Positions 10,054 through 18,583 of a stretch of 64,000 nucleotides of DNA are shown one piece after another. The DNA lies in NCBI RefSeq assembly GCF_001431705.1, contig NZ_LJWX01000002.1, forward strand, positions 773,352-837,351, written 5' to 3'. The notes below the pieces were generated by a model. That model was given only the letters and a program-made list of their open reading frames with translations. It was not told the DNA's origin and searched no databases. The stretch comes from Ferrovum sp. JA12. Its GTDB lineage: Bacteria; Pseudomonadota; Gammaproteobacteria; Burkholderiales; Ferrovaceae. Position 1 is the stretch's first letter, and every line of letters starts with the position of its first letter. Made by a program: the position numbers and the translations under genes.

Positions 10054-10857
10054 TCAGTTCTCGGAATTTAAATTCCAGTCATAATCTAAAAATTTCACTT
10101 CGACTTTTTGATTATTCAGATCATTCATTTGTTGTCGAGGAATACCTAACTCCTTCGCATATATAGCAAAAAACTGATTTAAGGAGTAGGTGCCACGCCA
10201 ACCTGATTTAAAATCATCGCTATACCATTTAAAGATAGGAGATACCTCTAACATACCTAATTGATATCGATTTCTCGATGGGTCTGATAAAAAACGTCTG
10301 GCTTGATCTTCTAATTGTTGATCAAGGTGAATGGCATCATAGGCCTCATTTCTGAGCATTGGGCAACCAATTGAAGCACAGTTCACAGCAAAATGGACAC
10401 GTGGATCATTATAACGATGCGACCCTCTGATCAATCCATGTTCCACGTCATCAAGAGATATGGTTTTACCAAATAAATGAACGATATCCTTCTTCCAAGG
10501 GGAAGAAAAAAGAGATCCAAGATCTTTTATAGATTTCAAATCAGGATATTTGGTCAAAATTAAGTTGACGGTTGACGCATTGTATAGATTAATTAAAAAG
10601 GCTAACTGCTCATTCTTATCCCATGCATTAAACTCAGACTCTTTAACCAAGGCGGCTTGCTTTAAATAGTCCTCTAATCTGTCTTTTTTACTCAATAGCA
10701 ATGAATAATTCACTCTTGATGCGTGCCCAGCGTTGACAATGACCACACTCTCCTGTAACAAACTATTCCACGTTGAGTAGTTAAAGTGACTCTGCTGTGC
10801 AAAGCACGTATTCGTAAATATAACGAATAGAGCTACAAGAATACGGATAGAAGTCAT
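10054..10857 (-). CDS. DUF547 family secreted protein
   Basis: A 267-residue protein with a signal peptide (IRILVALFVIFTNTCFAQ). The DUF547 core is clear: AFLINLYNASTVNLIL, HGLIRG, DPRVHFAVNCASIGCPML and the LDQQLEDQARRFL segment. The conserved Cys-Ala-Ser-x-Gly-Cys and His residues look like a thiol-active site, and the family is distantly papain-like, but the reaction is unknown. It lies one base from the VTT-oxidoreductase gene in the arsenosugar operon. Confidence 0.87.
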   Translation of the reverse strand: MTSIRILVALFVIFTNTCFAQQSHFNYSTWNSLLQESVVIVNAGHASRVNYSLLLSKKDRLEDYLKQAALVKESEFNAWDKNEQLAFLINLYNASTVNLILTKYPDLKSIKDLGSLFSSPWKKDIVHLFGKTISLDDVEHGLIRGSHRYNDPRVHFAVNCASIGCPMLRNEAYDAIHLDQQLEDQARRFLSDPSRNRYQLGMLEVSPIFKWYSDDFKSGWRGTYSLNQFFAIYAKELGIPRQQMNDLNNQKVEVKFLDYDWNLNSEN

Positions 10858-10858
10858 A

Positions 10859-13012
10859 TTATTTGATTCCCCATTGATGATATTTATCTAAAATACGCAA
10901 GATATTTGGAGAAATATGAGCCCTCTTCCACTCCCCTGCCAAATATTTGTTGGCCTCATTCCATGTGGGATAGGGATGAATCGTTCCCAGTATTTTGTTA
11001 AGTCCTAACTTATGTTTCATGGCCAGTACAAACTCAGAGAGTTGTTCACCGGCGTGGGCACTCACAATAGTAACGCCTAGGATATGATCTGTTCCAGGTT
11101 TGGTTAATACTTTGATAAAGCCACTGGTTTCAGATTCTGTAATAGCTCTATCAAGCTCTTTCATGTCATACCTGGTCACATCATAGGCAATATTTTTTTG
11201 TTTTGCCTCTTTTTCATTGAGCCCGACTCTGGCTATTTCAGGATCTAAAAATGTGACCCATGGAATAATTGAATAATCTACTTTAAACTTTTTTATTCGA
11301 CCAAAAAGTGCATTCACTGCTGCATACCAAGCTTGGTGGGCAGCAGTATGAGTAAATTGATATGAGCCCACCACATCCCCTGCAGCATAAATATTCGGAT
11401 AAATAGTTTCTAAATACTCATTAGTCACTATTTTTCTATTGCTATCAATCCCCAGATTTTCAAGGCCATAACCGGTGAGTCTAGCCTCTCGACCTAAAGC
11501 AATAATTACTTCATCAAAGCAAATTTCCTTTTCAGTGTCCCTAGAACTAATAAATAATTTTTTAAACTGCTGATTTTTTTCAAAACGAATAGCTTCATAT
11601 TGCGTGAGTACATTTACCCCAGAATCCATTAAAGATTGCAATGCTAAGTTGGATACTTCCTCATCTTCTCTTATTAAGATTTGTGTTGACTTCTCAACCA
11701 GTGTGACCTGAACACCTAATCGTGCCAGTGCTTGAGATAGCTCGCAACCGATGGGTCCTCCCCCTAAAACTACAATATCTTGAGGTGCCTTATCCAGGTT
11801 TGCAAAATACTCCCACAGGCTGTCTGAAGTTAAATAATTGATATTCTCAATACCAGGAATAGTCGGAACAAAAGGTTTTGCTCCGGTTGCTAGAACTATA
11901 CTCTTTGCTGTTAAAAAGCTTTTCTCACCACTGCGGCCCGTGATTTCCACTGTCCATGGATCAATTAGTTTTGCATATCCATGTCTAACTTCAACACCCA
12001 TCCCCTCATACCTATCAACACTATCGTGGGGTGCCACTTCTTGAATGATATTGAGAATTCTAGTAAATACGGTCTTCCAATTTAAAGAAATGTCTTGAGT
12101 TGTAATACCAAACTCATGGTATTTTTTAGTGTGATTGACAATCTTGGCGTTTTTGATTAAGGCCTTACTGGGAACACAGCCATAATTAAGACAATCACCT
12201 CCCATTTTTTTTGCTTCAATCAAAGTGACTTTGGCTTTTACTGCAGCACTTATATAGGATGTAACAAGACCTGCAGCCCCAGCGCCAATCACAATCATAT
12301 TTCTATCAAAGCGTTGAGGTTTATGCCAAGGTTTATATACTTTTTTTTGTTGATAGGCATTTATCACACATCTACTTAGTAAGGGTAATAAGGCAATCAC
12401 TATAAATGAGAGAATTAATTTAGGAGAGGATATATCTGATAAAGATTTAATTTTTGATAACTGCGTTCCTGCATTAACATACACAATAGTGCCTGCTAAC
12501 ATGCCTAGTTGACTCACCACAAAAAAAGTTTTAACAGAAATATTTGTTAAACCCATTAACAGATTGATAACAAAAAAAGGCATCACAGGTAACAATCGGA
12601 GTGAGAGCAAATAAAACTTACCATCACGGATGATTCCTTCGTTAATTTTAGCCATAAATGGTGAAAATTTTGATTGAACCCAATCACGCAAAAAAAAGCG
12701 GGAAACCAACATGGCTAGGGTGGCTCCTATTGTTGATGCAAAAGATACCAGTATCACACCAAATATATTGCCAAATAAGAATCCTGCAGCCAGGGTTAAA
12801 ATCATAGCCCCTGGTAAAGAGAGACTGGTGGCAAGCACATATGAAAAGAAATAAACAACTAGCGCACTTATTTGGTGCTCAGAAACATAATGCTGTAAAT
12901 ATAGTTTATTAGTATTGAGAACAGCTAAAGTTAGATAGTCGGTAATATGAAATAATTTTAGTAAAAAAATAATTATCAGTACTATCGCTGACAGTAACCC
13001 TACCTTTTTCAT
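10859..13012 (-). CDS. VTT/DedA-like membrane domain fused to a FAD disulfide oxidoreductase
   Basis: A 717-residue two-part protein. Residues about 1-220 form a TVP38/TMEM64 (VTT, SNARE-associated) membrane domain with several spans and the GAMILTLAAGFLFG motif. Residues about 235-710 are a class I pyridine nucleotide-disulfide oxidoreductase resembling mercuric reductase or dihydrolipoamide dehydrogenase: GAGAAGLVTSYISA (FAD), the redox pair in GGDCLNYGCVPSKAL, GGGPIGCELSQALARLG (NAD) and a dimerisation domain ending in HPYPTWNEANKYLAGEW. It has no N-terminal heavy-metal domain, and no Cys pair at the C-terminus as in MerA. It lies 11 bases after arsS. A role in arsenical redox is an inference. 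Confidence 0.88.
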   Translation of the reverse strand: MKKVGLLSAIVLIIIFLLKLFHITDYLTLAVLNTNKLYLQHYVSEHQISALVVYFFSYVLATSLSLPGAMILTLAAGFLFGNIFGVILVSFASTIGATLAMLVSRFFLRDWVQSKFSPFMAKINEGIIRDGKFYLLSLRLLPVMPFFVINLLMGLTNISVKTFFVVSQLGMLAGTIVYVNAGTQLSKIKSLSDISSPKLILSFIVIALLPLLSRCVINAYQQKKVYKPWHKPQRFDRNMIVIGAGAAGLVTSYISAAVKAKVTLIEAKKMGGDCLNYGCVPSKALIKNAKIVNHTKKYHEFGITTQDISLNWKTVFTRILNIIQEVAPHDSVDRYEGMGVEVRHGYAKLIDPWTVEITGRSGEKSFLTAKSIVLATGAKPFVPTIPGIENINYLTSDSLWEYFANLDKAPQDIVVLGGGPIGCELSQALARLGVQVTLVEKSTQILIREDEEVSNLALQSLMDSGVNVLTQYEAIRFEKNQQFKKLFISSRDTEKEICFDEVIIALGREARLTGYGLENLGIDSNRKIVTNEYLETIYPNIYAAGDVVGSYQFTHTAAHQAWYAAVNALFGRIKKFKVDYSIIPWVTFLDPEIARVGLNEKEAKQKNIAYDVTRYDMKELDRAITESETSGFIKVLTKPGTDHILGVTIVSAHAGEQLSEFVLAMKHKLGLNKILGTIHPYPTWNEANKYLAGEWKRAHISPNILRILDKYHQWGIK

Positions 13013-13023
13013 TAGTTAGGCCT

Positions 13024-13998
13024 TTAGGATTGAGTTGATTTACCGAGTGCACCGCCACAACTGCTCCCGTTTCCCGCTGTACAGCCGAAGCAATGATCTG
13101 CTGTTTCAATTTTGTGATGACTCAAGATTGAAACATCAAGGTCATTAAGGTGTAAGGCTTTATTCCTATTCTTAATCGGCATATTGAGTTGTTGATTAAA
13201 ATCACAGTCAAATACATGACCTTGCCAGTCAATACTAATTAAACTTTTACACATGACATGTTCTAAATTGACTGATTTGAAGTGATTTTTTAATAAAGAT
13301 AAATAATTATCAAAAGTACCCTTACTAATTAACGTAGAACCAAATCGCTTAATGGGCATATTGGTAATGGTGAAGAGTTGATTAAATACCACCCCGAACT
13401 TCTCAAATAAAACGCGTTTATAGTCTTGTTCTAGTTTATGTTGATCAGGGGGAAGAGTAGGACCTTGAGGATTATAGACTAAATGTAGAGATAAATTCGT
13501 ATCAGACTTGCCATAGCCCAGACGATTTAGTAATTGAAGTGCTGCAATACTTTTATCAAAAACACCACTACCTCGTTGTTGGTCAACATTCTCTGGGCTA
13601 TAACAGGGCATTGACGCCACAATTTCCACCCCATTGTTGGCCAAAAAGTCCGCCAAGTCCTGCTGATCTTCCTCAAAAAGAATAGTGAGGTTACACCTGT
13701 CTATAACTTTTTTCTCTAACGATCTTGCCCTGGTCACAAGATTCCTAAACCCAGGGTGCATTTCTGGCGCCCCACCCGTTAAATCAATGGTAGTAATAGT
13801 AGGATGTTGTAAAAGATCTACCACCTTCTCTAACACATCATCTGTCATCATTTCTGTTCGATTAGGTCCTGCATTCACATGGCAATGGAGACAGGTTTGA
13901 TTACATTTATAACCTAAATTAACCTGTATAGTATTGACAGTATTACGTGTAATAGCTGGGAAATCTGACTCTAATAACTTTAGTAATGTAGCATGCAT
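13024..13998 (-). CDS. arsS: Arsenosugar biosynthesis radical SAM protein ArsS
   Basis: A 324-residue radical SAM enzyme. The cluster-binding motif is CNQTCLHCHVNAGPNR (CxxxCxxC), followed by LTGGAPEMHPGF. The C-terminal domain has further cysteines (MCKSLISIDW, DCDF, HCFGCTAGNGSSCGG) for an auxiliary cluster, as in the ArsS/DUF3641 family. In characterised systems ArsS adds the 5'-deoxyadenosyl group to dimethylarsinite, giving the precursor of arsenosugars. GGAG lies 8 bases before the ATG at 13998. It is the first gene of the minus-strand operon. Confidence 0.93.
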   Translation of the reverse strand: MHATLLKLLESDFPAITRNTVNTIQVNLGYKCNQTCLHCHVNAGPNRTEMMTDDVLEKVVDLLQHPTITTIDLTGGAPEMHPGFRNLVTRARSLEKKVIDRCNLTILFEEDQQDLADFLANNGVEIVASMPCYSPENVDQQRGSGVFDKSIAALQLLNRLGYGKSDTNLSLHLVYNPQGPTLPPDQHKLEQDYKRVLFEKFGVVFNQLFTITNMPIKRFGSTLISKGTFDNYLSLLKNHFKSVNLEHVMCKSLISIDWQGHVFDCDFNQQLNMPIKNRNKALHLNDLDVSILSHHKIETADHCFGCTAGNGSSCGGALGKSTQS

Positions 13999-14021
13999 AA
14001 TTCACTCCTTTTCCCTTTGTC

Positions 14022-14045
14022 GTGTAATTAAATATAAAATTACAC
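14022..14045. promoter_or_regulatory. 8-bp inverted repeat between arsS and the MTA phosphorylase gene
   Basis: GTGTAATT at 14022-14029 is mirrored by AATTACAC at 14038-14045 with an 8-base AT spacer. It lies about 25-50 bases upstream of the arsS start, in the divergent promoter region. It looks like a dimeric repressor site (an ArsR-type or similar regulator would fit), but no regulator gene lies nearby. Confidence 0.4.
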
Positions 14046-14202
14046 ACATTGGGAAATTTATTCGAAGGATTGCTTCTACCCCATATTTGACAGGCTTTAG
14101 TGAACCGTTCTTTCAAAACATAAACCAAACTGTAAAGTGATTTTTGTAATATTTAAGCCAGTTATACGACTAATTGAAAGTTTACTTTACTAATTACTAA
14201 AT

Positions 14203-15069
14203 ATGAAAAAAGCTCAAATTGGTATTATTGGTGGCAGTGGCCTCTATGACCTTGATCAACTTAAGAACAGTGAAGAGATTATTGTTCACACCCCTTTTGG
14301 GACCCCCTCAGATCCTATTGTGCTGGGAGACATGGACGGGGTGAGTGTTGCTTTTCTCCCAAGGCATGGTAAAGGGCATCGGTTACTCCCTTCATCAGTT
14401 CCCTACCAAGCAAATATTTATGCTTTAAAACTCTTGGGCGTAAAATATTTATTATCAATTTCCGCTGTCGGCTCATTACGCGAGAATATTAAACCTCTTG
14501 ATATTGTGCTCCCAGATCAGTATTTAGATTTCACAAAATCACGAAAGACTACTTTTTTTACAGAGGGGGCCGTGGCTCATATTTCCATGGCTAATCCTGT
14601 CTGCCATCAGTTGTCGGAGTTAGTTAAAAGAGCGATAAATGATGTCTTACAGGATAAACCCACTCAATTACATCACACAGGAACCTATATCTGTATTGAA
14701 GGCCCGCACTTCTCGAGCAAAGCAGAGTCGGAGTATTACCGATTCATCGGAGCTGATATTATTGGTATGACAAATATGCCTGAAGCCAAACTTTCTCTAG
14801 AAGCGCAAATAGCTTATTGTTCAGTAACTTTTGTCACTGATTATGATTGCTGGCATCCTAAAGAAAAGAATGTTAATGTCACCATTGCAATTGAAAACCT
14901 TCAAAAGAATATCTTTAACGCAAAAGAAATTATCCGCTTAGCCATTAAAAATATAAATAATAGTCAACCCTCTTCGCCAGCACACACCATCTTAAATCAC
15001 TCTCTGGTTACCCCTCTTGCTCATATGAGTGACTCAAACAGAGCCATGATTGAAGTGCTACTTTCCTAA
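14203..15069 (+). CDS. S-methyl-5'-thioadenosine phosphorylase family protein
   Basis: A 288-residue PNP/MTAP family phosphorylase. It shows IGIIGGSGLYDLD, FLPRHGKGHRLLPSSVPYQANIYALK, the ISAVGSL loop and the substrate region EGPHFSSKAESEYYRFIGADIIGMTNMPEAKL (given here as family features). The family cleaves 5'-methylthioadenosine to adenine and methylthioribose-1-phosphate. Beside arsS, a more specific job is likely: removing adenine from the 5'-deoxyadenosyl-arsenical made by ArsS. That is inferred from context. It is divergent from arsS and probably co-transcribed with the next small gene. Confidence 0.9.
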   Translation: MKKAQIGIIGGSGLYDLDQLKNSEEIIVHTPFGTPSDPIVLGDMDGVSVAFLPRHGKGHRLLPSSVPYQANIYALKLLGVKYLLSISAVGSLRENIKPLDIVLPDQYLDFTKSRKTTFFTEGAVAHISMANPVCHQLSELVKRAINDVLQDKPTQLHHTGTYICIEGPHFSSKAESEYYRFIGADIIGMTNMPEAKLSLEAQIAYCSVTFVTDYDCWHPKEKNVNVTIAIENLQKNIFNAKEIIRLAIKNINNSQPSSPAHTILNHSLVTPLAHMSDSNRAMIEVLLS

Positions 15070-15087
15070 CATCAGAAAAGGGAAATA

Positions 15088-15300
15088 ATGAAATCACTCA
15101 TACTAACCTCAACACTAACTTGTCCAGATTGTGGTAATAAATGGCAAGAAAACATGCCACAGGATTCCTGTATATTTTTTGGTGAATGTCCTTACTGTCA
15201 TTTACTTCTCAAACCACTCAAAGGAGATTGCTGCATTTACTGCTCCTATGGCTCTCATCCTTGTCCACCCATTCAAGAAAACCGATCATGTTGTAACTAA
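15088..15300 (+). CDS. Small Cys-rich protein with GDCCIYCSYG motif
   Basis: A 70-residue protein, 18 bases after the phosphorylase gene. It carries two CxxC knuckles (CPDC, CPYC) like a zinc ribbon, then the conserved GDCCIYCSYGSHPCPPIQ block and a final SCCN. I have the impression that this block recurs in small proteins near arsenic or mercury genes, but the biochemical role is not known to me. Eleven cysteines in 70 residues suggest thiophilic metal binding. The start has GGGAA upstream. Confidence 0.75.
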   Translation: MKSLILTSTLTCPDCGNKWQENMPQDSCIFFGECPYCHLLLKPLKGDCCIYCSYGSHPCPPIQENRSCCN

Positions 15301-15320
15301 TCGTTAATTATTAAGGTAAA

Positions 15321-16163
15321 TCATTTAACCTCATCTTTATTTCTAGCATAGTTTGTTACTCTACCTATAAAAGGAATGAACAACATACCTGATAACCATA
15401 AGCAGTGTTTAGGGGCACGAAAAGTACTGATGCCAATTGTCATAGCAAGATGCCCTAAGCGAGGTTGTTCATGATAAGAACCAAACAGGCGATCCCAGAT
15501 GGTCAGATTAAAACCAAAATTGCTATTAGTCTCTTCCTCCTCAATGGAGTGATGAACTCTGTGCATGTCGGGAGTCACTACAACATAGCGAATAAACTGG
15601 TCAATAAATCCAGAAATACGAATATTACTATGGTTAAACATTGAGGATGCATTGAGAATGACTTCAAATAGTACCACCCCTACAACAGGTGCACCAATTA
15701 CGACTATAGTCACCCCTTTAATTACCATTGAAAGCAATATTTCGATGGGATGAAAGCGTAAACCGGTGGTGACATCTATATCCAAATCCGCATGATGTAC
15801 ACGATGTAAACGCCAAAGCACCGGAAAAGCGTGAAATAGTCGATGCTGAGTGTAAATCACAAAATCTAACAACACAAAGGAGAGCGCTGTAGCCAACCAC
15901 AAAGGGATAGAAACAAGATGAAACAATCCAAACCCTTGTTGATTAGTCCATACAGCTATACCAACTGCTGCTGCAGGGAACAATAGACGTAGTAAAAAAC
16001 TATTAAATAAGACCAACAGAAAATTATTAAACCAACGAACAAGTTTAGATTGTGTCAGTGACCGCCTTGGAGCGAGTAATTCCCAAATAACCATCACCGC
16101 TAACATTCCAAGGAAAACTGATAATCTCAAAATTAACTCATGTTTCACAACAAAAGCATTCAT
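15321..16163 (-). CDS. Fatty acid hydroxylase / sterol desaturase family membrane protein
   Basis: A 280-residue integral membrane protein with the di-iron histidine boxes of the superfamily: HRLFH, HRVHHAD and a second HRVHHS, plus upstream membrane spans. The family hydroxylates or desaturates lipids using oxygen. The substrate cannot be told from the sequence. It converges with the small Cys-rich gene and stands alone on the minus strand. Confidence 0.88.
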   Translation of the reverse strand: MNAFVVKHELILRLSVFLGMLAVMVIWELLAPRRSLTQSKLVRWFNNFLLVLFNSFLLRLLFPAAAVGIAVWTNQQGFGLFHLVSIPLWLATALSFVLLDFVIYTQHRLFHAFPVLWRLHRVHHADLDIDVTTGLRFHPIEILLSMVIKGVTIVVIGAPVVGVVLFEVILNASSMFNHSNIRISGFIDQFIRYVVVTPDMHRVHHSIEEEETNSNFGFNLTIWDRLFGSYHEQPRLGHLAMTIGISTFRAPKHCLWLSGMLFIPFIGRVTNYARNKDEVK

Positions 16164-16354
16164 AAAAACAATCTTTGTCCCAACTTTGATTTATGATTTT
16201 ATTTCAACTCATTGTATTGACTTTTATTAATCTTTTTAGTTTACCAAGCCAAACAAAAAATATCTTACTATTAAAAATAAGGTAGATCGGGACTGGATTA
16301 TAAACATTCCGCTACCCTCTGACTTATATTACATACTCCAAGCTGCCAGTGTTG

Positions 16355-16370
16355 TGGCATGTTACTTGCT
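16355..16370 (+). promoter_or_regulatory. Sigma-54 (-24/-12) promoter before the Liv-type ABC operon
   Basis: TGGCATG, four bases, then TTGCT: a near-perfect match to the RpoN consensus TGGCACG-N4-TTGCW, with the GG and GC dinucleotides correctly spaced. Transcription would begin near 16381, 50 bases before the AAGGAG ribosome site at 16432. It implies enhancer-dependent control, most likely by NtrC, in keeping with nitrogen scavenging. I found no clear enhancer site upstream. Confidence 0.75.
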
Positions 16371-16446
16371 TCACGCAATTATAAATAGTGAAAACATGTT
16401 ACATTCACTATGGTATCAACATAAACACATTAAGGAGAATAGATTG

Positions 16447-17604
16447 ATGATAAACATCAGACCCCTGATCATTACTTTAGCCGTGGCTTTATGTGTTGGC
16501 AGTGTGACTGCCGAAGCGAAGGATACCGTTAAAATCGGATTTATTGGGCCCTTAACGGGTGGGAATTCTGCAATTGGTATTGGTGGGCGCAACTCAGCAC
16601 AATTGGCGGTAGATCTAAAAAATAAAGAATCTAAAACAAAATATCACTATGAACTAGTGGTTTTAGATGATGAATGCAAACCCAGTACGGGTGTCCAGGT
16701 AGCGACTAAAATGGCAAGCGACAACTCGATCGTAGCTGGGGTAACACACTTCTGCTCTTCAGTGGCTATGGCAACTCTAAACACATACCATCGCTTTGAT
16801 TTCCCAATCATTGTTTGGGGTGCTGTACTTCCTGATATTACTTACAAGCAAAACTATGCGCAAGTGCATCGGGTCAATGGAACCATGATCACTCAAAACC
16901 AAGTGGCAGCAAGGTTTATGACAGATTTAAAGTACACAAGGTTTGTTATTGTTCATGACACCACAGATTATGGTAAAGGTCATGAGGAATATTTTACTCA
17001 AGACATTAAAAGCCTGGGCGGAACTATCCTGGGTAGTTTCGGTGTACCTGTAGATCAACAAGACTTTACTACTGAACTAACGAAAATAAAGGAATTAAAG
17101 CCACAGGTGATATTCTTTGGTGGGTTGACGCCATTGGGTGTGAGAATTCGTAATCAAATGGAAAAAATGGGGATCCATGCACAATTTGAAGGAACTTCTG
17201 GTATCAAATCCGATGCTTTTATTGAGGGTGTTGGAAAAGATGTTGCAGAGGGCTCATTATCCTTTTTAGAAGGAGCTCCAGCAGAAAAACTCTCAGGTGG
17301 TAAATTTTTTCTTGAGCAATATAAAGCAGAAAAATTTAATGAGCCTCCCGAAGCATATGGTCCCTTTGCCTTCACAGCTACCAATTTAATTATTGATGCT
17401 GTGGAAAAGATGGGCCCTAATAGAAACAGGGTTAATCAAGAACTCAACAAAACCAATAATGTGAACACTATCATTGGGAAAGTCACCTTTGATGATCATC
17501 GCCAGAATATAGTACCCCTGGTAAGTGCTTATGTAGTCCAAGATGGTCAGTGGGTACTTTGGGAAGACAGTCAGTATGCTACCAAAAAACGAAAGCTAAA
17601 ATAA
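16447..17604 (+). CDS. Periplasmic substrate-binding protein of a Liv-type ABC importer
   Basis: A 386-residue binding protein with a signal peptide (LIITLAVALCVGSVTAEA) and a Leu/Ile/Val-BP fold (VKIGFIGPLTGGNSAIG..., YGKGHEEYF, FFGGLTPLG). I chose the ATG at 16447, behind AAGGAG at 16432-16437. The longer frame opening at 16354 overlaps the sigma-54 promoter and can be excluded. This family binds branched-chain amino acids, but also amides, urea and related compounds. The neighbouring M20 amidohydrolase suggests a ureide or carbamoyl compound as substrate (inference). Confidence 0.9.
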   Translation: MINIRPLIITLAVALCVGSVTAEAKDTVKIGFIGPLTGGNSAIGIGGRNSAQLAVDLKNKESKTKYHYELVVLDDECKPSTGVQVATKMASDNSIVAGVTHFCSSVAMATLNTYHRFDFPIIVWGAVLPDITYKQNYAQVHRVNGTMITQNQVAARFMTDLKYTRFVIVHDTTDYGKGHEEYFTQDIKSLGGTILGSFGVPVDQQDFTTELTKIKELKPQVIFFGGLTPLGVRIRNQMEKMGIHAQFEGTSGIKSDAFIEGVGKDVAEGSLSFLEGAPAEKLSGGKFFLEQYKAEKFNEPPEAYGPFAFTATNLIIDAVEKMGPNRNRVNQELNKTNNVNTIIGKVTFDDHRQNIVPLVSAYVVQDGQWVLWEDSQYATKKRKLK

Positions 17605-17641
17605 CCCTTTATTTAACACACCAAAAAAGGGATATTTTTTG
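17605..17641 (+). terminator. Weak hairpin with T run after the binding-protein gene
   Basis: CCCTTT at 17605-17610 pairs with AAAGGG at 17626-17631, followed by a T run at 17635-17640. The loop is long (15 bases). It could reduce read-through so that the binding protein is made in excess over the membrane parts, a common pattern in such operons. Confidence 0.35.
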
Positions 17642-17662
17642 TCTCCTTAATTTAAAGAAAAC

Positions 17663-18583
17663 ATGGACTCATTACTACAATATCTTATGAATGGCCTCAT
17701 GCTGGGCATTATATATGCCATGGTAGCCGTAGGCTTTACATTGTTTTTTGGTACTTTAAATGTGATTCAGTTCTCTCATGGTGATGTATTGACTCTCGGC
17801 TCTTTTGCCGGCTTGAGTGCATTATCAATCATACCGAACCAATCAAGCTGGCTATCAATATTGGCGGTATTAGTTTTTTCCTTAGTGATATCGGCAATAA
17901 TAGGGATGTTTATTGCTCAGTTTCTCATTCTTCCCATGAGAGAGGCCCCCTCCATTAATGTCTTACTCGCCACTTTGATGTTCGGTACGGTGATTCGTGA
18001 AAGTATTCGATTATTTTATCCTGATGGCGCCAACCCTAAACGCTTCCCTTCACTCTTACCCTCCACCCGGATTGCTATTGGTTCATTCACCTTGCCCTTT
18101 GACAATCTGATTATTCTCGCATTTGGTTTTTTTATCATTTTCCTACTTTCTTTAATCATCAATAAAACCAAATTAGGATTAGCTATTCGTGCAATTGCAC
18201 AGGATAGTGAAACAGCCAGATTAATGGGGATACCTTTTAACAAGTATGTATTATTAACTTTTATTATTGGCTCCGTCTTAGCTGCCTTTGCCGGAGTTAT
18301 GGACGCATTTTATTACAACGAAATTAGCTTCAATATGGGACTGCTACTTGGGGTAATAGGTTTCACCTCTGCCATTATAGGTGGCTTAGGTAATATATAT
18401 GGAGCCATTCTCGGAGGCTTTCTTTTTGCTTTTTTAGAAGTTATCGGAGGCTCTCTCCTACCAAGCCTTGTGCCGTCTATACCTAGCGCCTATAAAGATG
18501 TTTTTGCCTTTACCATGGTGATTATACTAATGACTATTAAACCCACAGGATTGCTTGCGGAGAAATTAAGTGAACGAGTATAG
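17663..18583 (+). CDS. Liv-type ABC transporter permease (LivH-like)
   Basis: A 306-residue permease with about eight membrane spans. Typical features are NGLMLGIIYAMVAVGFTLFFGTLNVIQFSHGD at the start and the cytoplasmic loop AIRAIAQDSETARLMGIPFNKY that contacts the ATPase. It pairs with the following LivM-like permease. The two reading frames overlap slightly. Confidence 0.92.
   Translation: MDSLLQYLMNGLMLGIIYAMVAVGFTLFFGTLNVIQFSHGDVLTLGSFAGLSALSIIPNQSSWLSILAVLVFSLVISAIIGMFIAQFLILPMREAPSINVLLATLMFGTVIRESIRLFYPDGANPKRFPSLLPSTRIAIGSFTLPFDNLIILAFGFFIIFLLSLIINKTKLGLAIRAIAQDSETARLMGIPFNKYVLLTFIIGSVLAAFAGVMDAFYYNEISFNMGLLLGVIGFTSAIIGGLGNIYGAILGGFLFAFLEVIGGSLLPSLVPSIPSAYKDVFAFTMVIILMTIKPTGLLAEKLSERV

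Noticed and set aside
6927-15300. A local ArsR regulator or arsenite efflux pump gene
   Set aside because: No ArsR-like helix-turn-helix gene or ArsB/Acr3 gene occurs in this stretch on either strand.
16354-16446. N-terminal extension of the Liv-type binding protein from 16354
   Set aside because: It overlaps the sigma-54 promoter at 16355-16370, encodes no signal peptide start, and the ATG at 16447 has AAGGAG upstream and the right leader.
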